Shown piece after piece: positions 22,442-30,056 of a DNA stretch of 30,870 nucleotides (within the stretch, counting starts at the first letter, position 1; every line of letters begins with the position of its first letter). The DNA lies in contig JAJRCO010000128.1 in NCBI GenBank assembly GCA_028678905.1, forward strand, positions 1-30,870, written 5' to 3'. The DNA comes from Methanomicrobiales archaeon (GTDB lineage Archaea; Halobacteriota; Methanomicrobia; Methanomicrobiales; JACTUA01). The notes beneath the pieces are model-generated. The model did not search any database, had not been told where the DNA came from, and was given only the letters and a program-made list of their open reading frames with translations. The translations under genes were made by a program, and so were the position numbers.

Positions 22442-23950
22442 ATGGACAAGTCCATTGCGCTCATCAACCAGAGGATTCGCGAGGGGACCGCTCAGGTAGT
22501 AACCGCTGACCGGATGCCGGCCCTGGTGGAAGAACTGGGCGAGGACAGGGCTCTGAAAGAGGTGGATGTGGTGACCACGGGCACATTCGGGGCGATGTGC
22601 TCTTCGGGAGCATTCCTGAATTTCGGTCACGCGGACCCTCCGATCCGGATGGAGCGGGTATGGTTGAATGACGTGGAGGCGTATGGGGGGCTTGCCGCGG
22701 TGGACGCGTATATCGGCGCCACCCAGCAATCTACAACCCTGGGTGATCAGTATGGGGGGGCCCACGTGATGGAGGACCTCGTTTCCGGTCACGTCGTGGA
22801 GCTGCGCGGTATCTCCCGAGGCACCGATTGCTATCCCCGACGAAATATCACCACCGAGCTGACCATCGAGGATTTGAACCAGGCTATGATGATGAATCCT
22901 CGCAACGCCTACCAGCGCTACAATGCGGCCACAAATTCAACGGATCAAACCCTGCACACGTATATGGGTACCCTCCTGCCCAACCGGGGAAATATCAACT
23001 ACTCCGGTGCAGGATGCCTCTCCCCTCTTTCCAACGATCCTACGTTTAGGACCATCGGGGGAGGTGTGCCCATCTTCCTTTGCGGTGCGACCGGTATGGT
23101 GGTCGGAGAAGGAACCCAGCACTCTCCTGCCGGGGGTTTTGGCACCCTGTCCGTCACCGGCGACATGAAAAAGATGGGTCCCGATTTCCTCCGTGCCGCG
23201 ACCATGCATCAGTACGGGGTCTCCCTGTATGTCGGAATCGGGGTCCCGATCCCCATCCTCGACCATGACATGGTCAGGAGCACCGCGATTCGTGACGAGG
23301 ATATCACGGTGGATCTGCTGGACTACGGAGTACCGCGACGCAACCGGCCTGCATTGCGGAGGGTTTCCTACGCGGAATTAAAAACCGGGAAAATCGAAGT
23401 GAATGGAGAGGAGGTACGGACCTCTTCCCTCTCCAGCTACCGTAAAGCCCTGGAAGTGGCGCGCACGCTGCAGGGATGGATTCAGAAAGGTACATTCGAG
23501 CTCGCTCTTCCTACCCGGCGGATAGACCCCACCGTCTCCGCACGTCCCATGCGGGAGACCGCCCTGGTCCCCCGGGTCCGGGATATCATGAATACGAATG
23601 TAATCAGCATCAGTGAAGACGAAAGCATCAGGTCCGCTGCAAAAACACTGCTCAAGGGAGACACCAACCACTTACCGGTGCTGAACAGGGATGGCACTCT
23701 GGTTGGTATTGTCACCACGTATGATGTCTCTAAAGCGGTGGTCAAGGAAGAGAAGAACCAGAAAGTGAAGGATGTGATGACCACTCGGGTAATCAAGACT
23801 TCGCCGGATGAGCATGTTGACGTGGCCGCCCAGAAACTTGAGCGCTACAACATCAGCGCACTACCGGTGGTCGATAATCAGAACAAGATGGTTGGTCTGC
23901 TGACGGCGATCGATTTGGGAAAACTGTTTGGAAAGAGGTGGCAGAAATGA
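22442..23950 (+). CDS. Homocysteine biosynthesis protein, COG1900/DUF39 with two CBS domains (MA1821-like)
   Basis: Member of the COG1900 family that, with a NIL-ferredoxin, turns aspartate semialdehyde plus sulfide into homocysteine in anaerobes lacking the O-acetyl/succinyl-homoserine route (shown genetically for MA1821-MA1822 of Methanosarcina acetivorans). The 502 residues comprise a DUF39 domain (about 1-365) and a pair of CBS domains (about 379-435 and 440-498: VRDIMNTNVISISEDES, VKDVMTTRVIKTSPDEH). Cys53 in GAMCSSGAF and Cys130 in GTDCYPRRN are at the positions I recall as the persulfide-forming cysteines (54 and 131) of MA1821. The CBS pair suggests control by an adenosyl ligand such as SAM or an adenine nucleotide. 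It overlaps the next gene by ATGA. Confidence 0.9.
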   Translation: MDKSIALINQRIREGTAQVVTADRMPALVEELGEDRALKEVDVVTTGTFGAMCSSGAFLNFGHADPPIRMERVWLNDVEAYGGLAAVDAYIGATQQSTTLGDQYGGAHVMEDLVSGHVVELRGISRGTDCYPRRNITTELTIEDLNQAMMMNPRNAYQRYNAATNSTDQTLHTYMGTLLPNRGNINYSGAGCLSPLSNDPTFRTIGGGVPIFLCGATGMVVGEGTQHSPAGGFGTLSVTGDMKKMGPDFLRAATMHQYGVSLYVGIGVPIPILDHDMVRSTAIRDEDITVDLLDYGVPRRNRPALRRVSYAELKTGKIEVNGEEVRTSSLSSYRKALEVARTLQGWIQKGTFELALPTRRIDPTVSARPMRETALVPRVRDIMNTNVISISEDESIRSAAKTLLKGDTNHLPVLNRDGTLVGIVTTYDVSKAVVKEEKNQKVKDVMTTRVIKTSPDEHVDVAAQKLERYNISALPVVDNQNKMVGLLTAIDLGKLFGKRWQK

Positions 23951-24333
23951 AGCTGCTGCTTACGTTTTCCAAGAAGAAAAACCGGGAACCGGTGATCGCC
24001 CAAGTAGTAAAGGAGACCGGGGTGCTCATCAGTGTGGAACGTGCACATATCGATTCCACTTCCGGAGAGGTGCTCATCGATGTGCCCGATACGGATGCGC
24101 CCCGGATCTGTGCGCTGATGGAGGCCAAAGGGATCACGGTGCGCATCCTCGAACATGGCATCTCCCGTAACCAGGACGAATGCGTGGATTGCGGTGCATG
24201 CGTGAGCATCTGCCCCAAGGAAGTGTTTTACCTGGACGCAGAGCACCAGGTACACCTGCGGGATGAACGCTGTGTCCTGTGCGGCAAATGTATTCCCGCC
24301 TGTCCCCACCGTGCCCTCTCGCAGACCTTATGA
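23947..24333 (+). CDS. NIL-domain ferredoxin for homocysteine synthesis (MA1822-like)
   Basis: A 128-residue electron carrier and partner of the COG1900 protein. Residues 1-75 form a NIL domain (MKLLLTFSKKKNREPVIAQV ... GITVRILEHG). The C-terminal half binds two [4Fe-4S] clusters through CVDCGACVSICP and CVLCGKCIPACP. The ATG at 23947 overlaps the upstream stop (ATGA) and is preceded by GAGGTGG; a GTG nine bases earlier is less likely. It is coupled to the third gene by another ATGA overlap, so all three products should be made together. Confidence 0.9.
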   Translation: MKLLLTFSKKKNREPVIAQVVKETGVLISVERAHIDSTSGEVLIDVPDTDAPRICALMEAKGITVRILEHGISRNQDECVDCGACVSICPKEVFYLDAEHQVHLRDERCVLCGKCIPACPHRALSQTL

Positions 24334-25049
24334 TCCGGCGCCACTTTCAGTATCGCCAGACTATCGCCACCATCCTTGCAGAAAAAGAGGAGCATATAAT
24401 GGTAGCGATAGAGGGAATGCTTGCAGCGAGGAGAGAGATCGAGGAGTGTGTCGCCCGGGATCCCTTTTTTGCTATCACCTACTCTCCCTATACACCCAAC
24501 TGCACGAGTACGACCATCCGCAGAATGTGTGACGCGGCCGAGCGGGCGCAGGTTGGCCCGATGGCTGCGGTAGCGGGAACGATCGCCTGGGCGGGGGTAG
24601 ATGCCATGCAGCAGGAAGGAGCGGTCTTTGGTGTGATCGATAATGGAGGGGATATCGCGCTGGTTAGCGGCCGCCCTATTCGGGTCGGGATCCACGCCGG
24701 AGATGCCGTGGTGAGTGACCGGCTTGCATTCGTCGTCCCTCCCCAGGATATCATCCTAGGCATCTGTACATCATCAGCGACCGTGGGTCCGTCTGTAAGT
24801 CTGGGAACCGCGGATGCGGTAACGGTATTTGCCCGGGATGTGTCTCTCGCGGATGCCTGGGCTACTGCGATCTGCAACCAGATCTCTTCCCATCTTAATC
24901 CAGAAACGCTGGGCACCCTGGATCCGGCCATCCAGGGGGTGCTGGTCGTGCGGGGTGCGGATGCACAGGTCTATGGCGATCTTCCCCCACTCGTGCCCGC
25001 AAAGGTCAATCATGACCTGATCACTAAGGGGAAGGCAGTTTATCGATAA
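24330..25049 (+). CDS. UPF0280 / COG2122 protein (MA1715-like, ApbE-related fold)
   Basis: A 239-residue UPF0280 protein. COG2122 genes co-occur with COG1900 genes and have been implicated in the same anaerobic sulfur assimilation route (MA1715 in Methanosarcina). Visible features are the N-terminal RRHFQYRQTIATILAEKEEH, a PFFAITYSPYTPN block, the Gly/Ala-rich core AGTIAWAGVDAMQQEGAVFGVIDNGGDIAL at about 90-120, and CTSSATVGPSVSLGTADAVTVFA. The NGGD(I)AL segment recalls the flavin-binding region of ApbE. The ATG at 24330 makes an ATGA overlap with the ferredoxin stop. The 3' end overlaps the convergent gene by 26 bases. The exact reaction is not established. Confidence 0.88.
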   Translation: MIRRHFQYRQTIATILAEKEEHIMVAIEGMLAARREIEECVARDPFFAITYSPYTPNCTSTTIRRMCDAAERAQVGPMAAVAGTIAWAGVDAMQQEGAVFGVIDNGGDIALVSGRPIRVGIHAGDAVVSDRLAFVVPPQDIILGICTSSATVGPSVSLGTADAVTVFARDVSLADAWATAICNQISSHLNPETLGTLDPAIQGVLVVRGADAQVYGDLPPLVPAKVNHDLITKGKAVYR

Positions 25050-25419
25050 AGCGGTGTGCCGCCCGATATGCGTCGCTCCCCTTGAACGTACCTCGCAGGT
25101 GCTCACCGTCGCCCACGGCGATGAACGGATCACCCTCCCGGACATAGAACACAATCTGGTATAGATCGATCTCCTCAACCAGCACACCGTCCCTGGTATC
25201 GGATGCGGGAGTCAGAATCAGGTGTTCCCGAGCGAGCGCATTCGGAACAGTCCGAAAGAAATAAAAAAAAGTCTGGTATGGGTTGAAGAAGTCCGATACC
25301 AGGAGTTCAGCACGAAGGGATACATCCAGCGTGTCCAATACAATAGCAAGATGTTCTTCATCGTCCCCGCTGATCTCCAGGACTTTGTCGGCCATTGCGG
25401 CCAGTTCGAAATAATCCAT
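25024..25419 (-). CDS. Hypothetical acidic protein
   Basis: A 131-residue soluble, acidic protein that I do not recognise. It begins with a helix (MDYFELAAMADKVLEIS), an acidic stretch (GDDEEHLAIVLDTLD), and a beta-rich middle (LYQIVFYVREGDPFIAVGDG). It ends within the 3' end of the UPF0280 gene on the opposite strand (26-base overlap) and is divergent from the gene at 25519 with a 99-bp gap. Its composition and codon pattern look like a real gene, and ATG 25419 is the first in frame. Confidence 0.65.
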   Translation of the reverse strand: MDYFELAAMADKVLEISGDDEEHLAIVLDTLDVSLRAELLVSDFFNPYQTFFYFFRTVPNALAREHLILTPASDTRDGVLVEEIDLYQIVFYVREGDPFIAVGDGEHLRGTFKGSDAYRAAHRFIDKLPSP

Positions 25420-25472
25420 CTCTCACCCGATTGGGGGCATTCAAAATTCAGCCTTGCGAGGATACTATCACG

Positions 25473-25486
25473 CTATAGATTTAATA
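25473..25486 (+). promoter_or_regulatory. TATA box upstream of the 131-residue helical protein gene
   Basis: CTATAGATTTAATA lies about 33-46 bases before ATG 25519. A start near 25505 leaves a leader of about 15 nt that contains a GGTGAT Shine-Dalgarno-like sequence before the ATG. Confidence 0.45.
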
Positions 25487-25518
25487 AGCCCTATCACGAG
25501 TCCTTAGTATGGTGATAT

Positions 25519-25914
25519 ATGGGTTTCGTTGATATCGTTTATGAGTATCTGAGGGACCTTCGCGGAGAGATCACCGATCAAGAGAAGAGATTCCATATGG
25601 CACGCAAGGCGATAAAAACGGCATACTATCGCTATTCCATAGACTGGCCGACCATCAGGAATGCAGGAATGAGGTCTCATTACGACCACTATCTAGAAGC
25701 AATCTTTGACCAGTACGCGAACGTGTTCCTCGATGTAGCCACCGAGGTTGCCGACCTTCACCCGGACCAGATCCGAGACCTTCGTGCGATCGCGAGTGAT
25801 CTCCGTCGAGCAGCAGCCATCTGTTCGATGAATATCGCGAATGCCCTCGAGATCGCAAACACCGCCCAGGACTTTTCAGAGGAAAAAGTTCAGGAACTCC
25901 TGAGGCAACTGTAA
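25519..25914 (+). CDS. Hypothetical all-helical protein
   Basis: A 131-residue soluble protein predicted to be almost entirely alpha-helical (MGFVDIVYEYLRDLRGEITD ... KVQELLRQL), with no cysteines for metal binding apart from one in AAICSMNIA. I do not recognise the family with certainty; it has the look of small conserved euryarchaeal helical proteins of unknown function. Good codon pattern, a TATA box at 25473-25486 and a GGTGAT sequence before the ATG support it as a gene. Confidence 0.7.
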   Translation: MGFVDIVYEYLRDLRGEITDQEKRFHMARKAIKTAYYRYSIDWPTIRNAGMRSHYDHYLEAIFDQYANVFLDVATEVADLHPDQIRDLRAIASDLRRAAAICSMNIANALEIANTAQDFSEEKVQELLRQL

Positions 25915-25969
25915 ACGATCGGACAGGGCATCCCTTTTTTCCGTGAGATCTCCGTGAAGAGGTTAAGGA

Positions 25970-25992
25970 GGAGAAGTCATGTCGACTTCTCC
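25970..25992 (+). promoter_or_regulatory. Hairpin with a start codon in its loop
   Basis: GGAGAAGTC (25970-25978) and GACTTCTCC (25984-25992) form a perfect 9-bp stem with loop ATGTC, whose ATG is the start codon of the next ORF. The Shine-Dalgarno-like AAGGAGG (25965-25971) overlaps the base of the stem. The structure could gate translation of that ORF or, read alone, act as a 3' hairpin for the gene before it. No T-run follows. Confidence 0.5.
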
Positions 25993-26191
25993 GAATGGAT
26001 TGCATCCGTCGTTCGAAGCGCAGCATCATCAACCCATAGAGCACATCCAGGCTCTCTTCGAACGGTTTGTCCTCTCGGTGGACCAGAATGCAGCGCTGAG
26101 CAGGAATCGTAACGGCGAGACAATCCCTGCTCAGGCCGATTCGCTTTGTCTTTCTGTGGTACTCCAAAACGTATATCGCGAAAAATGCTGA
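25979..26191 (+). CDS. Short ORF behind a strong Shine-Dalgarno sequence
   Basis: A 70-residue frame starting at the ATG in the loop of the 25970-25992 hairpin, with AAGGAGGAG just upstream. By my count roughly half of third positions are G/C and second positions are lowest, as in a coding frame. The product is hydrophilic with many His, Gln and Asn residues (HPSFEAQHHQPIEHIQALFE) and ends in a Cys. No family is recognised. It ends ten bases before the next gene. A 191-codon antisense frame overlaps it, so the call is tentative. Confidence 0.4.
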   Translation: MSTSPNGLHPSFEAQHHQPIEHIQALFERFVLSVDQNAALSRNRNGETIPAQADSLCLSVVLQNVYREKC

Positions 26192-26201
26192 ACGCTTACG
26201 C

Positions 26202-26489
26202 GTGCGGGAAGAAGAGATCGACTGGTGCATTTATCGGATAATCGCCGATGGTGATGCGAAAACGCGCGATACCATCGGTGGATGCACGCGGTTCGAATTG
26301 TCAGTGATTGAAGTCTCCGTTCATCGACTCATGCAGGCCGGTCTGATCGGGAGGCAGGGTGACACGTTCACCATCCTGCCCTTTCAGCAGACTCTGGCTC
26401 ATGGCCAGGTCCGGGAGGGGGAGGACAGTCCGATTTATCTGGAAGATGGAATAGTCAAGGTGAAAAAAGGCCGGGAGAGCACGATCTAG
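26202..26489 (+). CDS. Small winged-helix-like protein
   Basis: A 95-residue protein starting at GTG 26202. The segment EEIDWCIYRIIADGDAKTRDTIGGCTRFELSVIEVSVHRLMQAGLIGRQGDTFTIL reads as a winged-helix fold: helix, turn, recognition helix, then a beta-wing. A short acidic and then lysine-rich tail follows (EDGIVKVKKGREST). It sits one base before the aTrm56 gene (stop 26489, start 26491), so it is cotranscribed with tRNA and transcription genes. It may be a regulator or an RNA/protein-binding adaptor. Confidence 0.65.
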   Translation: MREEEIDWCIYRIIADGDAKTRDTIGGCTRFELSVIEVSVHRLMQAGLIGRQGDTFTILPFQQTLAHGQVREGEDSPIYLEDGIVKVKKGRESTI

Positions 26490-26490
26490 C

Positions 26491-27003
26491 GTGGAACACG
26501 TCTGCATCCTCCGGTTGGGTCACCGCCCTTCACGAGACGCCCGGGTCACCACTCATGTCGGGCTGGCGGCCAGGGCATTCGGAGCTGATGGCATGTATCT
26601 GGCTGCCCGCGACCAGGGGGTGGTGGACAGTATTTCAGACGTGGTGCAGCGATGGGGAGGGATCTTTTTTATCCAGGACGGCATCACCTGGAAATCATGC
26701 GTCCGGCGGTGGAAAGAAGAGGGAGGAACCGTGGTTCATCTCACCATGTACGGTCAGCCTTTCACCCAAGCACTGGAGGAAATCCGGCAACATTCCCGAA
26801 TACTCGTGGTGGTGGGCGCAGAGAAAGTGCCCGGTGAATTGTACGGAGTTGCTGATTACAACCTTTCAGTGAGCAACCAGCCTCATTCGGAGATTTCCAG
26901 CCTTGCCGTTTTTCTCGACCACCTTTATCAGGGAAAGGAACTGGACAGGAACTATCCGGACGCCCCGATGCGCATCACCTCATTTTACCAGGCAGGGGGC
27001 TGA
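26491..27003 (+). CDS. tRNA (cytidine(56)-2'-O)-methyltransferase aTrm56
   Basis: SPOUT-class enzyme that 2'-O-methylates C56 in the T-loop of archaeal tRNAs; it replaces the C/D-guide pathway in most archaea. The 170 residues open with the family signature VCILRLGHRPSRDARVTTHVGLAARAFGADGMYL. They continue with a DGITW block, VVHLTMYGQPF, and the knot region ILVVVGAEKVPGELYGVADYNLSVSNQPHSEISSLAVFLDHL, which forms the SAM-binding trefoil knot. The GTG start follows the previous stop by one base. Confidence 0.93.
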   Translation: MEHVCILRLGHRPSRDARVTTHVGLAARAFGADGMYLAARDQGVVDSISDVVQRWGGIFFIQDGITWKSCVRRWKEEGGTVVHLTMYGQPFTQALEEIRQHSRILVVVGAEKVPGELYGVADYNLSVSNQPHSEISSLAVFLDHLYQGKELDRNYPDAPMRITSFYQAGG

Positions 27004-27007
27004 TCGA

Positions 27008-28084
27008 ATGCAGCAGCACGTCCTGGTAGCCGGATTTTCCACCCGGCATGTGGTCCAATCTGCATATAAGGCCGGTTATATCACTTATGCCGTCGACCAC
27101 TTTTGCGATCAGGACCTCTTCTGGTACACCCGGGACCGAATGCGCTTCGAGGAATTGGAAGAAATTCCGGGGTGTATCCAGGCCCTTGCGGAAAAGTATC
27201 CCATCGATTTCCTGGTGGTCACTTCTGGAGCCGAACACCTCCGCACCCGGATACCTCTCCTGGGGACACCTGCTGACCGGATTGCCCGGCTGCTCGACAA
27301 GGAGAAGACGCATCAGTTTTTCACTGAACTGGGAATTCCAACCCCCACTCTGGTCGGCGAGGGTGCGTACCCGATGATGGTAAAGCCGGTGAAGGGTGCA
27401 GGAGGATGGAGAAACCGGGTGCTCCTTAATGATGCAGAAAAATCGGCGTGGATACAGGAGTTCCCGGACACCCCCCGTATCTTCCAGCATATCGTGAAGG
27501 GAACTCCGGCAAGCGTTTCCTGCCTTTCTGATGGAAAACGGGGTGTCGCAGTGGCGGTCAATGAACAAATTCTCCAAGGATCGAAAGAGGCTCCCTATGG
27601 GTTTGCCGGTTGCATCACTCCGATCGATCACCCGGAAGCAGACGAGATGATCCGGCTCGCCGAAAAGGCTGCAGGAGAGAGTGGATGCATCGGATCACTC
27701 GGAGTGGATTTTGTACTTTCTGAGGAAGCATGGGCGATCGAGGTTAATCCCCGGTTCCAGGCCACCCTGGATACGGTGGAGATGGCGACCGGATGCAACC
27801 TGTTCCGGCTCCATGCCCGGGCATTTTCGGGAGACTTACCTGGCCGGCGACCGCCGGCCAGACGCTTCGCCTCACGGAGGATCATGTTTGCCGAAAGGGA
27901 TTTCGAACTGAGGGGAGACCTCGCCCGGTTTGCTCCCGCGGTGGCTGATATTCCCTGGCCTGGAAGCCATTTCGAAGAGGGAAATGCAGTGGTCAGCGTC
28001 TTCGGGCATGGACTCACCCGCGAGGCAGCCGAACAGATGCTCAATACAAATATAACAGGCATCCGCAGATATATACAGCAATGA
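27008..28084 (+). CDS. ATP-grasp superfamily enzyme
   Basis: A 358-residue ATP-grasp carbon-nitrogen ligase-like protein of unknown substrate. The N-terminal pre-ATP-grasp Rossmann region begins VLVAGFSTRHVVQSAYKAGY. The central ATP-binding part has DKEKTHQFFTELGIPTP, the Lys-containing strand YPMMVKPVKGAGGW and a glycine-rich loop, then FQHIVKGTPASVSCLSDG. The metal-binding C-terminal motif is AIEVNPRFQATLDTVE. This set matches the COG2232-type proteins of methanogens. I begin at ATG 27008, four bases after the aTrm56 stop; the open frame starting at 26903 runs inside aTrm56. It overlaps tfe by ATGA. Confidence 0.87.
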   Translation: MQQHVLVAGFSTRHVVQSAYKAGYITYAVDHFCDQDLFWYTRDRMRFEELEEIPGCIQALAEKYPIDFLVVTSGAEHLRTRIPLLGTPADRIARLLDKEKTHQFFTELGIPTPTLVGEGAYPMMVKPVKGAGGWRNRVLLNDAEKSAWIQEFPDTPRIFQHIVKGTPASVSCLSDGKRGVAVAVNEQILQGSKEAPYGFAGCITPIDHPEADEMIRLAEKAAGESGCIGSLGVDFVLSEEAWAIEVNPRFQATLDTVEMATGCNLFRLHARAFSGDLPGRRPPARRFASRRIMFAERDFELRGDLARFAPAVADIPWPGSHFEEGNAVVSVFGHGLTREAAEQMLNTNITGIRRYIQQ

Positions 28085-28599
28085 CCGCCATATCCGACCT
28101 TCTGGAAGATCCCTCGATACGCGCCTACCTTTTACGGCTCATCGGTGAAGAAGGGGTGGACTTACTCGTAAAATTTCCTCCTGAGGGAGAATTCAGTGAC
28201 GAGGACCTGGCTGCAAAAACCGGTATCAATCTGAATTCTGTCCGCCACACTCTTTATACGCTGTATGAAAAGAGACTTGCTGGTTACCGACGTATCAAGA
28301 ATGCAGAAACCGGATGGCTTACCTACCTCTGGCAGCTGAATACCGATGCGATATACCATGCCATTTGTGAGGATCTTCAGATGGTACTCGAGAAACTGGA
28401 AAACCGGAAGAAATACGAAGAAGAGAATGACTTCTACATCTGTAAGACCTGTGGTACATTTACCTTCAACGAAGTCGCAGACACGAACTTCCAGTGTCCT
28501 CTGTGCGGGAATCCGGTGGAACATTTTAACAATGAAACACTTCTGAAGGCTCTGGACCTCCGCATCTCCCAGATCAAACAATCGCCCTGTTATGAATGA
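28081..28599 (+). CDS. tfe: Transcription factor E (TFE alpha)
   Basis: General transcription factor that helps open promoters and stabilises the RNA polymerase clamp, the counterpart of TFIIE-alpha. The 172 residues hold an N-terminal extended winged helix (about 1-90: DLLVKFPPEGEFSDEDLAAKTGINLNSVRHTLYTLYEKRLAGYRR), a helical linker (98-117), and a C-terminal zinc ribbon with Cys121, Cys124, Cys139 and Cys142 (CKTC, CPLC). The start is set by an ATGA overlap with the ATP-grasp gene, and its end overlaps the HD gene by eight bases. Confidence 0.96.
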   Translation: MTAISDLLEDPSIRAYLLRLIGEEGVDLLVKFPPEGEFSDEDLAAKTGINLNSVRHTLYTLYEKRLAGYRRIKNAETGWLTYLWQLNTDAIYHAICEDLQMVLEKLENRKKYEEENDFYICKTCGTFTFNEVADTNFQCPLCGNPVEHFNNETLLKALDLRISQIKQSPCYE

Positions 28600-29104
28600 T
28601 CCGGCCGAGGATCTGCTCAGGCTTGCCGGCTGCGATGAAGGAGTAATTCTGCACTGCCGGTATGTTCGCCAGTCGGCACAGCGATATATTACTCCTCTTT
28701 CTGATACCTTCCTGGTGGAGGAAGGGGCAATGCTTCATGACATCGGGCGGGCCCGCACCCATGCGATCGACCACGGTCAGGCAGGAGCCGAGATTGCCCG
28801 AAATCTGGGGATCTGCGAGGCGGTTGCGCGTATTATCGAGTGTCATATTGGTGCAGGACTGACCGCCGACGAATGTACCTTGCTCCGTCTGCTCCCGCGG
28901 GATTGTATGCCCCGGACTCTGGAGGAGAAAACAGTGGCCCATGCTGATAATATGGTCCAGGGCAACCGAATCTGTATCCTTCCGACCGCGGTCCTCTCTG
29001 CTCCCTATCTTCCCCGTCGGATCCGCAGGAGGATGTACCACCTGGCAATGGAGATGGAGGAGTGCAGGGACAGGATAAAAGTCCCGATCCCATCTTTCCG
29101 GTAA
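28592..29104 (+). CDS. HD-domain phosphohydrolase-like protein
   Basis: A 170-residue HD-fold protein, probably a metal-dependent phosphohydrolase on a nucleotide substrate. Expected ligands are visible: His21 (ILHCRYV), His49-Asp50 (MLHDIGR), His58 and His61 (THAIDHGQAG), His85 (ECHIGAG), and Asp in VAHADNMV near 118. The arrangement matches the archaeal family I know as TIGR00295. It begins within the end of tfe (ATGAATGA) and is the last gene of the packed run that starts with the winged-helix-like protein. Confidence 0.88.
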   Translation: MNDPAEDLLRLAGCDEGVILHCRYVRQSAQRYITPLSDTFLVEEGAMLHDIGRARTHAIDHGQAGAEIARNLGICEAVARIIECHIGAGLTADECTLLRLLPRDCMPRTLEEKTVAHADNMVQGNRICILPTAVLSAPYLPRRIRRRMYHLAMEMEECRDRIKVPIPSFR

Positions 29105-29207
29105 TCTTCTCTTCCGTGAGATCAGAACCTTCAGATCCTACGGCATCTTTACATACTGGAACTGTTCTACAGACCCCCTTTAGGTCAAATAAACGGGGAG
29201 AAAGATC

Positions 29208-29879
29208 ATGGGACCTGTCACCCAGTACAGTGCGGTACATCTCATTCCTGAAGCAAAGGTGGATCCGGCAAAATGGAGTCGGATACCTTCTGAACAAGTG
29301 GTTGTACACACAGTACAGAATATCGAGAAACGGGGAATCACGGTTATCCGGACTGAGAATGCGGCAGAGGCGCTCGCTGTCCTCAAGAATCTCATTCCCC
29401 CCAGGGCTGAAGTAATGAATGGGTCCTCCACCACCCTCATCGAGATCGGGTACGAGGCGTTGCTGCAAAGTGGGGAGATGGCCTGGGTTGACCAGCATGG
29501 GATAATCACGGCCGCAAGCGACGATATCCAAAGGGCAGAGCTGCGGAGAAAATCGGTCTCCGCCGACTATTTTCTTTCAGGGGTGAATGCCATCGCCGGG
29601 ACCGGTGAGCTGGTCTCCTGCGACCGGACCGGCAGCCGGGTGGGAGCGTGGCCATATGCTGCAGGCCATCTGATCCTGGTAAGCGGAATTAACAAAATTG
29701 TTCCCACTCTTCCCGACGCCCTCCAGCGGGTACGTGAATATGCCTATCCTCTGGAAGATGCGCGGGCAAAGAGGGCATACGGAGTAGGAAGCAGAATAGG
29801 GAAGTGTGTAATCCTGGCAAACGAGGAAATCGAAAGAAGAATTTTCCTGATTCTCATCAATGACTCACTGGGGTATTGA
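29208..29879 (+). CDS. LUD-domain protein (LutC/YkgG family)
   Basis: A 223-residue LUD-domain protein, related to LutC of lactate utilisation but common in anaerobes with other, mostly unknown roles. Family landmarks are EVMNGSSTTLIEIGYEALL at about 68-86, ADYFLSGVNAIAGTGELVSCDRTGSRVGAWPYAAGHLILVSG spanning roughly 121-162, and INKIVPTLPDALQRVREYAYPLEDARA. The C-terminus lacks the iron-sulfur domain of LutB. GGGGAGAAAG precedes the ATG at good spacing, and the 103-bp gap from the HD gene contains a TTTACATAC TATA-like stretch, so it probably has its own promoter. Confidence 0.88.
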   Translation: MGPVTQYSAVHLIPEAKVDPAKWSRIPSEQVVVHTVQNIEKRGITVIRTENAAEALAVLKNLIPPRAEVMNGSSTTLIEIGYEALLQSGEMAWVDQHGIITAASDDIQRAELRRKSVSADYFLSGVNAIAGTGELVSCDRTGSRVGAWPYAAGHLILVSGINKIVPTLPDALQRVREYAYPLEDARAKRAYGVGSRIGKCVILANEEIERRIFLILINDSLGY

Positions 29880-30056
29880 TAAAAATGTTGGAGGGGTTCC
29901 TGAAAGGTATATCCCGATTTAAAAGAACTACGTTTTCATCTTTAGAATATTGAGGCCTGGCATAAGCATATTTTCCTATTTCTCTCCCCATAATTCCTGA
30001 AAATCACCGCTGGGGCGAGATTTTTTCCTCTCCTTCCGGCTCGTGCAGCAATTCGA

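Noticed and set aside
25655..26230. Minus-strand open frame of 191 codons
   Set aside because: Overlaps the 131-residue helical gene antisense; Arg/Ser-rich composition typical of a shadow frame.
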